Below, one piece after another: positions 1 to 7,719 of a stretch of 64,000 nt of DNA. The position numbers and the translations under genes were made by a program. The notes beneath the pieces were generated by a model. It saw only the letters and a list, made by a program, of their open reading frames with translations, searched no databases and was not told the origin of the DNA. Position 1 is the stretch's first letter, and each line of letters begins with the position of its first letter. Source of the DNA: Dokdonella_A sp963775445 (GTDB taxonomy: Bacteria > Pseudomonadota > Gammaproteobacteria > Xanthomonadales > Rhodanobacteraceae); contig CAVZIT010000004.1 in the NCBI GenBank assembly GCA_963775445.1, forward strand, positions 992,001-1,056,000. Direction: 5' to 3'.

Positions 1-764
1 AGTTCGGGATGATCGGGCAGATCGAGTTGTTCGAGAAACCAGTTGTAGAGCGGCCGATGGTCCTCGAATTCCAGCGTGCAAAGGGAATGCGTGATGCCTT
101 CGAGCGCATCCGAAACACAGTGCGCGTAGTCGTACATCGGATAAATCGGCCAATCATCGCCGACGTTCTGGTGGGTCAGCCTGCGGATTCGATAGATCGC
201 CGGGTCGCGCAGGTTGATGTTGCCCGATGCCATGTCGATGCGGGCGCGCAGCGTCTTGGCGCCATCGGCGAATTCACCGGCGCGCATGCGCCGGAACAGA
301 TCGAGGTTCTCCTCGACGCTGCGGGTTCGGCAAGGCGAGTCGCGGCCCGGCTCGGTCAGCGTGCCGCGGAATTCGCGCATCTGGTCTGCACTGAGGTCAT
401 CGACGTACGCCTTGCCCGCGGCGATCAATGCTTCGGCGCAGCGATAGAGCACGTCGAAGTAGTCCGATGCATGGTGCAGCTCGGCCCAGTCGAAGCCGAG
501 CCAGCGCACGTCGGCTTCGATCGCTTCGACGAATTCGCGATCCTCGTTGCCGGGATTGGTGTCGTCGAAGCGCAGGTTGCAGCGCCCACCGAATTCCGCG
601 GCGAGGCCGAAGTTGAGACAGATCGACTTGGCGTGGCCAAGATGCAGATAACCGTTCGGCTCCGGCGGAAAGCGCGTGACGACGCGGCCGCCGTGCTTTT
701 GCGCCGCACGATCGGCAACGATGATCTGGCGAATGAAGTTGCCCGGGGTGATCGGAGTGGTCAT
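1..764 (-). CDS. glnS: Glutaminyl-tRNA synthetase, N-terminal part (cut by window edge)
   Basis: Class I aminoacyl-tRNA synthetase that charges tRNA-Gln with glutamine in the cytoplasm. About 254 N-terminal codons are present; the gene runs off the left edge, so the KMSKS loop and anticodon-binding domain are not visible. The ATG at 764 opens MTTPITPGNF, and the class I HIGH signature PPEPNGYLHLGH lies at residues 33-44, in the form typical of GlnRS/GluRS. The GlnRS-type stretch LRFDDTNPGNEDREFV and the later segment NVGDDWPIYPMYDYAHCVSD are also clear. No partner gene is close: the 492 bases upstream hold repeats. Identity is close to certain; only the missing C-terminus is unknown. Confidence 0.96.
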   Translation of the reverse strand, partial: MTTPITPGNFIRQIIVADRAAQKHGGRVVTRFPPEPNGYLHLGHAKSICLNFGLAAEFGGRCNLRFDDTNPGNEDREFVEAIEADVRWLGFDWAELHHASDYFDVLYRCAEALIAAGKAYVDDLSADQMREFRGTLTEPGRDSPCRTRSVEENLDLFRRMRAGEFADGAKTLRARIDMASGNINLRDPAIYRIRRLTHQNVGDDWPIYPMYDYAHCVSDALEGITHSLCTLEFEDHRPLYNWFLEQLDLPDHPE

Positions 765-911
765 CGATGGGAAAAATTCGGTTGCAGTTCGAGCGCGCAG
801 TGTAACGGCGATTTCCCGCTGTCACAGTCAGCCGCCTTGCCGCGGATTGCGCTTTCCCTGTCGGAACAGTGGCTCCCAACGCTGCTCACCACTGAACAGC
901 AGGGTCCCGAC

Positions 912-1070
912 ACCGTTCGCCCTGAGCATATGCCGGAGGTCGCGCAGGTAGACATCGGCATCGCGCAGTTCGCGTCCCCATACCTTTCGCTCTGAGCATA
1001 TGCCGCAAGGTCGTGCATGGAGACATCGACATCGCGTCGTTCGCGTCCCAATACCGTTCGCCCTGAGCCC
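912..1070. repeat. Imperfect tandem repeat, period about 70 bp
   Basis: Two full units (912-981 and 982-1052) and the start of a third (1053-1070). Each unit opens with a form of ACCGTTCGCCCTGAGC, then carries CATATGCCG, a form of GACATCGGCATCGCG, and TTCGCGTCCC before the next unit. The third unit runs straight into the dispersed hairpin at 1068. Confidence 0.75.
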
Positions 1071-1118
1071 TTCGTCTTCGGCCTTCGGCCTACGCTCAGG
1101 ACAGGCGAAGTCGAAGGG
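1068..1118. repeat. Dispersed hairpin repeat (REP-like), copy 1
   Basis: Inverted repeat: left arm CCCTTCGTCTTCG, right arm CGAAGTCGAAGGG, with one mismatch. The loop contains CTACGCTCAGGACAGG. A related copy lies at 2591-2641, so the two copies flank the acyltransferase gene; half copies occur near 1137 and 15583. Such elements are common between genes in this bacterial group. Confidence 0.75.
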
Positions 1119-1256
1119 CCACGCCGGACGATTCAAACCCTTCGACTTCGCTGCGCTACGCTCAGGGTGAACGGCTGGAATGGCGAACGGCTGGAATCGG
1201 GAATGACTGGAATATCGCTGCCGTCCGTGCGCCGCGAAGCTGGGATGAACGGCGAT

Positions 1257-2516
1257 TCAGACGCGCGCCGTTTTCGCCAGGTCCGTCTGAAATCCCGGCT
1301 TGGCGCTGGCCGAGTGGCCGAGGCGCAGGAACGGACGTTCGATCCATGCGAACGACAGATGCGACACCGCGATCGTGCCCGCGAGCATCAGCGCAAGCAG
1401 CGTCCAGAACTTCGCCGGTCCGTGCATCGAAGACGGCAGCAGGCGCAGCGCGCAATACATGATCGGCATGTTCCACAGATACACGCCGAAGCTGATGCGC
1501 CCGAGGTAGTGCAAGGGCCGCGTATCGAACAGGCGCCCGAGCAGCGGCGCCGAAAACGCGCAGGCCAGCAGCACAGGCACCAGGCAAAGCGCGAATGCGC
1601 CATGCCAAATGAACAGCAGGGGATTGAAGTCCCAGTACGTCGCCGCGTTGACGACGATCGCCCAGCACAGGACCGAGATGCCCGCGATTCCGAGCAGCTG
1701 CGTGATCACGCTCAAACCGTTGGAGGGCGACCACCCACGCTGGCGCATGACGACAAAGGCGTATCCGGCCAGCGCGCCGATCACGAACTGATCGAGCCGT
1801 CCGGGCATGGTCTCGATCGCGAGCCAGCGGAACTGGGAATCGGCATACGCGAGCGCCGGACCCCAGCGGAAAAACTGCGTGATCACGATCGCGCCGATCA
1901 GCAGCAGCGGCCAGCGCCGGCGCGTCAGCATGTGCGCGATGAACGGCAGCACCAGATAGAACGCGAATTCGACCGGCAGCGTCCAGTACGGACCGATCAG
2001 TACGCGCACCGGATGGAAACCGAGATTGAGCCACAGAAACAGATGGGCGACGATCGCACCGAAGCCGATCTTTTCACCGATACCAAACCCCCAGGCCAGC
2101 GCGAGCAGTATGGCGAGCTGTGCGTAGTACGCCGGCAGGATGCGCAGGCATCGGCGCGCAAGATAACGGCCGGTCGCCGGTCGCGCGCGCTGGCCTCGTT
2201 GCCACTGTGCATAGGGCAGCGCCAGCAGGAACGCGGAAAGTCCGAAGAAGATGTCGACACCGGCCCAGCCACAGGCCAGAAACCATTCGAGTCGCGCAAT
2301 GGGCGCAGTGGTGCCCGGTAATTGCAGCAGCGGCGTGCCGCTGTAACCCCATGCGTGGTAGAGCAGCACCCACAGCGCCGCGAACCCGCGCAAACCGGTC
2401 AGCGCGTGCAGTTCGGTAAGCCGGTGCGTCGAGGGCATGCGGAAGGCGCGAGCGACGGGCAGAAAGGCAAGGCCGATCAGTGTAGCAAGGCGCCTCGACA
2501 AGACGTGGGGCGTCAT
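1257..2516 (-). CDS. Acyltransferase family 3 (OafA/YrhL-type) membrane protein
   Basis: A 419-residue polytopic inner-membrane protein of the acyltransferase-3 family, whose members move acetyl or other acyl groups onto surface sugars such as O-antigen, exopolysaccharide or Nod factors. The family start is clear: LTGLRGFAALWVLLYHAWGY at residues 39-58, with the conserved Arg43 and catalytic-type His54. Several hydrophobic segments follow, with WTLPVEFAFYLVLPF and, near the end, GRISFGVYLWNMPIMY, both typical of the family. An internal ATG at 2438 (MPSTHRL) would remove 26 basic residues and is an equally good start. The gene stands alone between two hairpin repeats, so the acceptor cannot be guessed from neighbours. 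Confidence 0.87.
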   Translation of the reverse strand: MTPHVLSRRLATLIGLAFLPVARAFRMPSTHRLTELHALTGLRGFAALWVLLYHAWGYSGTPLLQLPGTTAPIARLEWFLACGWAGVDIFFGLSAFLLALPYAQWQRGQRARPATGRYLARRCLRILPAYYAQLAILLALAWGFGIGEKIGFGAIVAHLFLWLNLGFHPVRVLIGPYWTLPVEFAFYLVLPFIAHMLTRRRWPLLLIGAIVITQFFRWGPALAYADSQFRWLAIETMPGRLDQFVIGALAGYAFVVMRQRGWSPSNGLSVITQLLGIAGISVLCWAIVVNAATYWDFNPLLFIWHGAFALCLVPVLLACAFSAPLLGRLFDTRPLHYLGRISFGVYLWNMPIMYCALRLLPSSMHGPAKFWTLLALMLAGTIAVSHLSFAWIERPFLRLGHSASAKPGFQTDLAKTARV

Positions 2517-2836
2517 CGGCGTGGAGTGGGCGGCAAAGTGTGAGACGCCATGGAGCGAAAAGCGAAATGACGGCGCGACGCCGGCGTGGACCCTTGGACT
2601 TCGCCTGTCCTGAGTGGAGGCCGATGGCCGAAGTCGAAGGGCTCAGGTTGAGCGGAATTGCATGCGCGCGGTCCGCTGTCCTTTTCCAGCAGGCGGATGA
2701 GGATGGAGCGGGCCGCGCTCGCGGCCGGGCCGGGTCGCATCACCAATTCGCCAGTTCAGGAGGGAAATTCGCGCAGTTCCGATCCCGGATTTGCCCCCGG
2801 CGCGGCATTCGGCTAGCTTGGCGCCCGAGGTCCTCC
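2517..2836. other. Intergenic segment with hairpin repeat, no gene seen
   Basis: Divergent spacer of 320 bases between the acyltransferase and the DUF2007 gene. It holds the repeat at 2591-2641 and presumably both promoters. No coding region is supported. Confidence 0.5.
2591..2641. repeat. Dispersed hairpin repeat (REP-like), copy 2
   Basis: Inverted repeat with left arm CCCTTGGACTTCGCC and right arm GGCCGAAGTCGAAGGG. It has the same consensus as the copy at 1068-1118, in inverted layout. Confidence 0.75.
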
Positions 2837-3112
2837 ATGCAAATCGTCTATCGAGCCGAAAACATCATCGATGCGCACCTGGTCAAGAATGCGCTCGAGC
2901 ACGAAGGAATCCCGGCATACGTCAGTGGCGAATACCTGACCGGTGGCGTCGGCCAGCTGCCAGCCTCGGATTTCGTCGCGGTCATGGTAGCGCCGGTGGA
3001 CATGGAACGCGCACAGGCCATTGCGCGCGAAATCGATCAGGCGTTGCGCGCCGTCCCCGAAGCGCAGCTTGATCCGGACGTGGATGCACCACCGAGCCTT
3101 GCGCCTGCCTGA
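2837..3112 (+). CDS. DUF2007 small protein (putative signal-transducing)
   Basis: A 91-residue protein starting MQIVYRAENIIDAHLVKNAL. This is the DUF2007 fold, a small ferredoxin-like alpha/beta domain related to PII-like modules, often annotated as a putative signal-transducing protein without a proven role. Typical features are the opening beta strand, HLVKNALEHEGIPAYVSGEY, and the later VMVAPVDMERAQAIARE. The open frame extends far upstream, but the upstream residues are basic and come from the repeat region, so the ATG at 2837 is preferred. A second, diverged relative lies at 61218-61601. It precedes the permease gene by 129 bases with no evident link. Confidence 0.85.
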   Translation: MQIVYRAENIIDAHLVKNALEHEGIPAYVSGEYLTGGVGQLPASDFVAVMVAPVDMERAQAIAREIDQALRAVPEAQLDPDVDAPPSLAPA

Positions 3113-3241
3113 ATCCGCATCAGGACTCCGCTTCGCAGCATGAACAAACGAAGCGCAAGTCCGGGCATCTGATCGCGCAGCTTGAGTGTTACGAGCGAGA
3201 GCAGGATATCTCGGCGTCCTGCAATGCAAGGAGACGCGTTC

Positions 3242-4459
3242 ATGCACCTGCTCGACGCAATCGGCCACGCCATCGCATTGGCCTTCGCGATGTTCTGGCA
3301 GATTTTCTGGGGTCTCAGCCTCGGGTTCGCATTTTCCGCGATCATCGAAGTACTCGTGACCAAGGACACCATGTCGACATTGCTGCCGGACGGCGGCCCG
3401 CGTTCGATCGCCACGGCCGGTATTCTCGGCGCTGCGACTTCCTCGTGTTCCTATGCCGCGGTCGCAATGGCGCGCTCGATCGTGCGCAAGGGCGGCAACT
3501 TCACCGCCGCGATGGCGTTCCAGTTCGCCGCGACCAATCTGGTGCTGGAACTCGGCGTGTTGTTGTGGGTGCTTTTGGCATGGCAGTTCGCGGCAGCCGA
3601 ATTCCTCGGTGGCACGATCATGCTGATCCTGCTCGGCGCCGGTTATGCGTGGTTGTTACCGAAGAAACTCGAGCGTTCAGCGGTCGAACACGCGCACCGC
3701 GATGCGTCGAGTTCGATGGAAGGCCATGCGGCGATGGCGATGGGCAAGCGAACGGGAACCTGGCGCGAGCGACTGGGTTCGCGCAAGGGCTGGATCGCGA
3801 TCAGCCACTATTACGTCATGAACTGGACCATGGTGTGGAAGGACATCCTCGCCGGCGTGCTGATAGCCGGCGCGCTCGGCGCGTGGGTGCCACACGGTTT
3901 CTGGCACGCATTTTTTCTTGAGGGACACAGCGCCTGGGCCGTCGCGTTGTGGGGAGCGCTGATTGGTCCTTTGATCGCACTCGCTGCATTCACCTGCTCG
4001 GTCGGTAACGTGCCGCTGGCCGCGGTGCTGTGGAATGGCGGCATCGGTTTCGGCGGTGTGGTCGCTTTCATCTTCGGCGACCTGATCATTCCGCCGATTC
4101 TCAACATCTACCGCAAGTATTACGGAGCCAAACCAGCCTTGTTCCTGTTCGCCAGCTTCTATCTGGTCATGGTCATCGCGGCGCTTTGCGTGGAGGGCCT
4201 GTTCGCGCTTTTCCACTGGATCCCGAAAGCCCGTTCGGCAACCGTGGGAACCGCACACATCTCATTCAATTACACGACGGTGCTGGATATCGTGTTTGCC
4301 GTGGTGGCCGCGGGACTGATCGTGATTTTTTTCCGCAGCGGGGGTCCGGCGATGATGCGCATGATGGCCTCACCTCGACATGACCACGATCACTGCGGTG
4401 GTGACGATCGGCACGGTCGCGCGCGCGACGACGGTTGCGCACATCATCATGACGATTGA
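3242..4459 (+). CDS. DUF318/ArsP-type permease with His-rich tail
   Basis: A 405-residue inner-membrane permease (COG0701/DUF318 type; some relatives export metals or organoarsenicals). Two blocks of membrane segments surround a hydrophilic loop. The family signature GAATSSCSYAAVAMARS covers residues about 63-79, and a second conserved block, FTCSVGNVPLAAVLWNGG, lies in the C-terminal half. The tail ends in a His/Asp-rich stretch (HDHDHCGGDD, then CAHHHDD) that looks like a metal-binding sensor or buffer. The ATG at 3242 follows AAGGAGACG and is preferred over the in-frame TTG at 3182. The next gene is a CDF metal exporter, so export of zinc, copper or a similar cation is a reasonable inference. 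Confidence 0.85.
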   Translation: MHLLDAIGHAIALAFAMFWQIFWGLSLGFAFSAIIEVLVTKDTMSTLLPDGGPRSIATAGILGAATSSCSYAAVAMARSIVRKGGNFTAAMAFQFAATNLVLELGVLLWVLLAWQFAAAEFLGGTIMLILLGAGYAWLLPKKLERSAVEHAHRDASSSMEGHAAMAMGKRTGTWRERLGSRKGWIAISHYYVMNWTMVWKDILAGVLIAGALGAWVPHGFWHAFFLEGHSAWAVALWGALIGPLIALAAFTCSVGNVPLAAVLWNGGIGFGGVVAFIFGDLIIPPILNIYRKYYGAKPALFLFASFYLVMVIAALCVEGLFALFHWIPKARSATVGTAHISFNYTTVLDIVFAVVAAGLIVIFFRSGGPAMMRMMASPRHDHDHCGGDDRHGRARDDGCAHHHDD

Positions 4460-4835
4460 TCGCACCGATCGGGGCGCGTCCGCACAGCGGCAGGTCACTG
4501 CCCCGATCCTCGACAGCACGATTACCTCTCCGCAGTGCTGCAACCACGCCGGCGCGCGTGCCGACTGACGCCTGCCAGTATTTCCGGAATTGCCGGCCTG
4601 CGGCGCCATGCTGGCGCCGGAACCCGGGGACTGTTGTGTTCTGCTCGTACGGCAGCGTCCCGTGTCCGCCGATGCAAACCGACCGTGACTGCTGCGGCTG
4701 ATCGCCTTGCAATGCTTGCACGCCGATACTCTCGCCAGCGTTGCTGGAGATAGTGTGGTTGCAGAACGTCGACTGGGTGGTAATTGTGTAACGCGCTGCA
4801 TGGGCTCTAGCATCATCAACGATTCAATCGCAACT
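4460..4835. other. Intergenic segment upstream of the CDF exporter
   Basis: No supported gene in this 376-base stretch. An 81-codon frame begins inside the permease stop (ATGA at 4456) but has an Arg/Pro/Ser-rich composition typical of a shadow. The right part holds a dyad (4728-4754) in the position of a metal-responsive operator. Confidence 0.45.
4728..4754. promoter_or_regulatory. Dyad resembling a MerR-family operator
   Basis: Inverted repeat with 12-base arms and a 3-base centre: ACTCTCGCCAGC, GTT, GCTGGAGATAGT, matching at 10 of 12 positions. ACTCT...AG(A)GT arms at this distance resemble ZntR/CadR/CueR-type operators. TTGCAC at 4716 could act as a -35 element. The dyad sits about 85 bases upstream of the CDF exporter start, but no merR-like gene is in the window, so the regulator is unknown. 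Confidence 0.4.
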
Positions 4836-5771
4836 ATGGGCATGCAAGACCACCAGCACACTCACGAACACCGAAGCCACGATCACGCCCTCGGGCAGGA
4901 TGCGGATCGTCGGTACCTCGCGATCGCGCTGGCACTGTTGCTGTGCTTCATGGCCCTCGAGGTGCTGGTCGGCATCCTGGCTTCGTCGCTGGCGCTGTTC
5001 TCGGACGCGGGCCACATGCTGACCGACGTCGGCTCGATCGCACTGGCGTTGTTCGCGATGCGCATGGCCGCGCGCCCCGCCGAGGGTCACTACACCTTTG
5101 GTTTCAAACGCGTGGAAATCCTCAGCGCACAAGCCAACGGCATCACCTTGTTGTTGCTTGCAGCATGGTTCGTGTTCGAGGCCGTTCACCGACTTGTCGA
5201 GCCACCGCAGGTCCGCGGAATGCCGGTGACCCTGATTGCCGTGGCCGGCATCGTGGTGAATCTTGCAGCAGCGTGGGTGATGAGCAAGGCCAACCGGCAG
5301 AGCCTGAATATCGAAGGCAGCTTTCAGCACATCCTCACCGACTTGTATGCGTTCATCGCCACGGCAGTCGCGGGTGCGATCATCTGGGCGACCGGGTGGA
5401 ATCGTCTCGATGCCGTTGCCGCGCTGGTGGTCGCTGCGTTGATGATCAAGAGCGGAGTGGCGCTGGTGCGCGATTCCGGACGCGTGTTTCTCGAGGCGTC
5501 GCCCAGACGCCTGGATCCCGTGGTGGTCGGCGAGTCGATCTGCGCCATGACCGGCGTGACCGGACTCAGCGACCTGCACATCTGGGAAGTTACATCGGGC
5601 TTTCCCGCGCTCGCGGCACACGTATTCGTGCGCGTCGAAGACGATTGCCACGACAAGCGGCGCGACCTTGAGGCGATGCTGCATGATTGCTATGACATCC
5701 GGCACACCACCTTGCAGATGGATCACGCATCCGACCAGGGGATCACGGCAAGTTGCCGACTCGATACCTGA
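4836..5771 (+). CDS. Cation diffusion facilitator (CzcD/ZitB-type zinc exporter)
   Basis: A CDF-family proton-coupled exporter for Zn2+ and related cations, about 311 residues with six membrane segments and a cytoplasmic C-terminal domain. The metal-site motifs are both present: FSDAGHMLTD in TM2 and HILTDLYAF in TM5 (HxxxD type). The N-terminus is His-rich (HQHTHEHRSHDH), as in CzcD/ZitB proteins. ATG codons at 4836 and 4842 are both possible; longer forms from 4800 or 4707 would run into the proposed operator and add unrelated residues. It follows the His-tailed permease, which suggests a small metal-export locus. Confidence 0.9.
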   Translation: MGMQDHQHTHEHRSHDHALGQDADRRYLAIALALLLCFMALEVLVGILASSLALFSDAGHMLTDVGSIALALFAMRMAARPAEGHYTFGFKRVEILSAQANGITLLLLAAWFVFEAVHRLVEPPQVRGMPVTLIAVAGIVVNLAAAWVMSKANRQSLNIEGSFQHILTDLYAFIATAVAGAIIWATGWNRLDAVAALVVAALMIKSGVALVRDSGRVFLEASPRRLDPVVVGESICAMTGVTGLSDLHIWEVTSGFPALAAHVFVRVEDDCHDKRRDLEAMLHDCYDIRHTTLQMDHASDQGITASCRLDT

Positions 5772-5825
5772 GCGTTGTCTGACTGTGCGCCAGGCATTCA
5801 CGCGTCCGAACCTGATCTGCCGATC

Positions 5826-5854
5826 GGTTAGCCCGACGGGCAAGGCACTATACT
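5826..5854 (+). promoter_or_regulatory. Possible sigma-70 promoter of the hydroxylase gene group
   Basis: TATACT at 5849-5854 is a good -10 element, preceded by a weak -35 (GGTTAG, 5826-5831) at 17 bases. It lies 63 bases upstream of the ATG at 5917. Confidence 0.35.
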
Positions 5855-5916
5855 TGCGCACCCGAATAACGCCTTCAGACTATCGCGCTGCGCAATTCGC
5901 GGCGCCATGAAATTCA

Positions 5917-6960
5917 ATGCATGAGCTGTCTCAAATCTGGACGCACGTGGCCGACTGGGTGGCCGCGCACGGTGTCGTCCCGATGCTTACGCGATTGCAC
6001 CTGACCGGCGTATCCGGCGATCCCCATGATATCGCCGAGGCATGGATGATCGCGATTATCCAGGTCGGAATCATCGCGCTGATTTTCCGCCCGCTCGAAA
6101 CCCTGATGCCGGCGCAGCGCTGGTCCGATCGGCGCCTGACCCGGGTCGACCGGCGCTATACCTTGATCATGCTGATGGGGCTGAATCCGCTGTTCGCCTA
6201 CCTGGTATTGATGCCGTTGAGCCATTGGCTCGGCGTGGGCGGCGGTCCTGGCGGAAATCCCGAAGACTCGCTGTTCAGCTTGACCCACTGGCTGCCCTCA
6301 CTGCGCCAGCATCCGTTCGTCCTGTTCGCGATGTACTACGTGGTGTTCGATTTCACCTACTACTGGATGCATCGAACCCAGCATGCCATCCCCTGGTGGT
6401 GGGCGCTGCACAGCATGCATCACAGCCAGCGCCAGATGAGTTGCTGGACCAACGACCGCGGGAGTTATGTCGATGGATTCCTGCAGTCGATGGTGCTGGC
6501 CAGCGTGGGCATCGTGATGGGCGTGGCACCGGATCAGTTTGCGCTGCTCAACCTGGTCAGTGAACTCGTGCAGAATTTCTCGCACGCCAATGTGCGCATC
6601 CGGTTCGGACGCGTACTGGAGAAACTTCTCGTCGATCCGACATTTCACCGGTTGCACCACATGCGCGTCGATGTCAGCCGGCCGAACCTTCACAACTGCA
6701 ATTTCGGCCAGGTGCTGTCGCTATGGGACAGCCTGTTCGGCACCGCGTTGTATGGGGAGCCCGTGCGGCCGACCGGGGTTGGCGATCCGTCGGTGGACGC
6801 GGACAACGATTACGGTGTCGTCCTGATGCAATGGCGAACCTTCCGTCGCTTCTGGGGTGCGGTTCGACGCCCCGCCGGATGGAGACTCGGCGAGGTGACT
6901 TTTGGCGAAGACTACGAGCCCATCCCAGTGAATCATGCTGCTCCGCGCGGATACCACTGA
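5917..6960 (+). CDS. Sterol desaturase / fatty acid hydroxylase family protein
   Basis: A 347-residue integral membrane di-iron oxygenase of the fatty acid hydroxylase superfamily, which hydroxylates or desaturates lipid chains. The metal-binding histidine boxes are complete: HRTQH at 152-156, HSMHH at 165-169, a lone His at 223 (FSHANV) and FHRLHH at 243-248. Two hydrophobic pairs precede the first box. The start ATGCATGAG at 5917 is the only in-frame one near the promoter. It heads a rightward group with two SMR-like proteins and a PLP enzyme, spaced by 11, 4 and -11 bases. The substrate is probably a membrane lipid or lipid-linked intermediate; which one is not visible. Confidence 0.9.
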   Translation: MHELSQIWTHVADWVAAHGVVPMLTRLHLTGVSGDPHDIAEAWMIAIIQVGIIALIFRPLETLMPAQRWSDRRLTRVDRRYTLIMLMGLNPLFAYLVLMPLSHWLGVGGGPGGNPEDSLFSLTHWLPSLRQHPFVLFAMYYVVFDFTYYWMHRTQHAIPWWWALHSMHHSQRQMSCWTNDRGSYVDGFLQSMVLASVGIVMGVAPDQFALLNLVSELVQNFSHANVRIRFGRVLEKLLVDPTFHRLHHMRVDVSRPNLHNCNFGQVLSLWDSLFGTALYGEPVRPTGVGDPSVDADNDYGVVLMQWRTFRRFWGAVRRPAGWRLGEVTFGEDYEPIPVNHAAPRGYH

Positions 6961-6971
6961 GCGCCGAGACG

Positions 6972-7328
6972 ATGCAGCTCCTCGCCGCCACCTTGTGGTC
7001 GATGAACGTGGTGCTGGACACCTTCGGCCACGTCGCATTCAAGAGCGCCGCACGCGACGCCAGCGCCGATGGCTACTCGCCGTCGTGGTGGCGATTTGTG
7101 CAGACGCCGTGGCTCTGGGCCGGCGTGGGCTGCTTTGGCCTCGAATTTCTGGTCTGGCTCGCGTTTCTTTCGCTGGTGCCATTGTCGCAAGGCGTGCTGC
7201 TCGGTTCGTTCAACATCGTGGTGCTTATGCTCGCCGGGCGCTGGCTGTTCGGCGAGAGCTTGACGCGCTGGCGCGTCGCCGGCATCACGCTGGTCGCGTT
7301 CGGTGTTGCCTGCGTCGGTTTCGGCTAG
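6972..7328 (+). CDS. SMR/EamA-like small membrane protein, subunit 1
   Basis: A 118-residue protein with four hydrophobic helices, in the size and pattern of small multidrug resistance or ArnE/ArnF-type flippase subunits. The second half shows the EamA-like ending VLLGSFNIVVLMLAGRWLFG followed by RVAGITLVAFGVACVGFG. The ATG at 6972 begins 11 bases after the hydroxylase stop. It is followed after four bases by a second protein of the same design, so the two probably form a heterodimer that moves a lipid-linked or polar metabolite across the inner membrane. Confidence 0.8.
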   Translation: MQLLAATLWSMNVVLDTFGHVAFKSAARDASADGYSPSWWRFVQTPWLWAGVGCFGLEFLVWLAFLSLVPLSQGVLLGSFNIVVLMLAGRWLFGESLTRWRVAGITLVAFGVACVGFG

Positions 7329-7332
7329 CGCG

Positions 7333-7719
7333 ATGCGCCGTTTCTACCTCATCGGATTCGGGCTGCTGATGGGCTTCGATACCCTGGCGCAGATCAGTTT
7401 CAAGTGGGCGGGCCTGCATGCCGGTGCCATCACGTTGAATGTCCCCTGGCTGCTGCGCATCTTCACCGCACCGTGGATCTACGGCGCGGTACTGGGCTAT
7501 GTCGGCGCGTTCTTCTGCTGGATCACGTTGCTCACGCGCGCGCCTGTCGGCCCGGCTTTTGCCGCCTCGCATCTGGAAGTGGTTGCAGTACTCGCGCTAT
7601 CGCCGATTCTTTTCGGCGAGCATCTGTCCGCACTGCAATGGCTTGGCAGTGCGGGAATCATTGCGGGTATCGCCTGTCTGGCTGTCGGCGAGGCCAAGGT
7701 CAATCAAGGTGAATCCTAG
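7333..7719 (+). CDS. SMR/EamA-like small membrane protein, subunit 2
   Basis: A 128-residue four-helix membrane protein, partner of the preceding one. It opens MRRFYLIGFGLLMGFDTLAQ and has the EamA-type end SPILFGEHLSALQWLGSAGI. The design mirrors ArnE/ArnF pairs that flip undecaprenyl-phosphate aminosugars, although sequence similarity to those cannot be checked here. Its stop overlaps the GTG start of the downstream PLP enzyme by 11 bases, so the two are translationally linked. Confidence 0.8.
   Translation: MRRFYLIGFGLLMGFDTLAQISFKWAGLHAGAITLNVPWLLRIFTAPWIYGAVLGYVGAFFCWITLLTRAPVGPAFAASHLEVVAVLALSPILFGEHLSALQWLGSAGIIAGIACLAVGEAKVNQGES

Larger units (their letters stand above)
765..1256. 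other. Intergenic repeat-rich segment, no gene seen
   Basis: This 492-base stretch between the glnS start and the acyltransferase stop has no convincing gene. It carries a tandem repeat of about 70 bases (912-1070), a strong hairpin (1068-1118) and a second half copy of the hairpin (about 1137-1173). Any glnS promoter would lie in its left part (765-900). Confidence 0.6.

Noticed and set aside
1017..2321. 434-codon rightward frame over the acyltransferase gene
   Set aside because: Shadow of the minus-strand membrane protein; Arg/Gln-rich, no motif.
4456..4701. 81-codon frame overlapping the permease stop by ATGA
   Set aside because: Composition and lack of motif suggest a shadow; no Shine-Dalgarno or similarity recognised.
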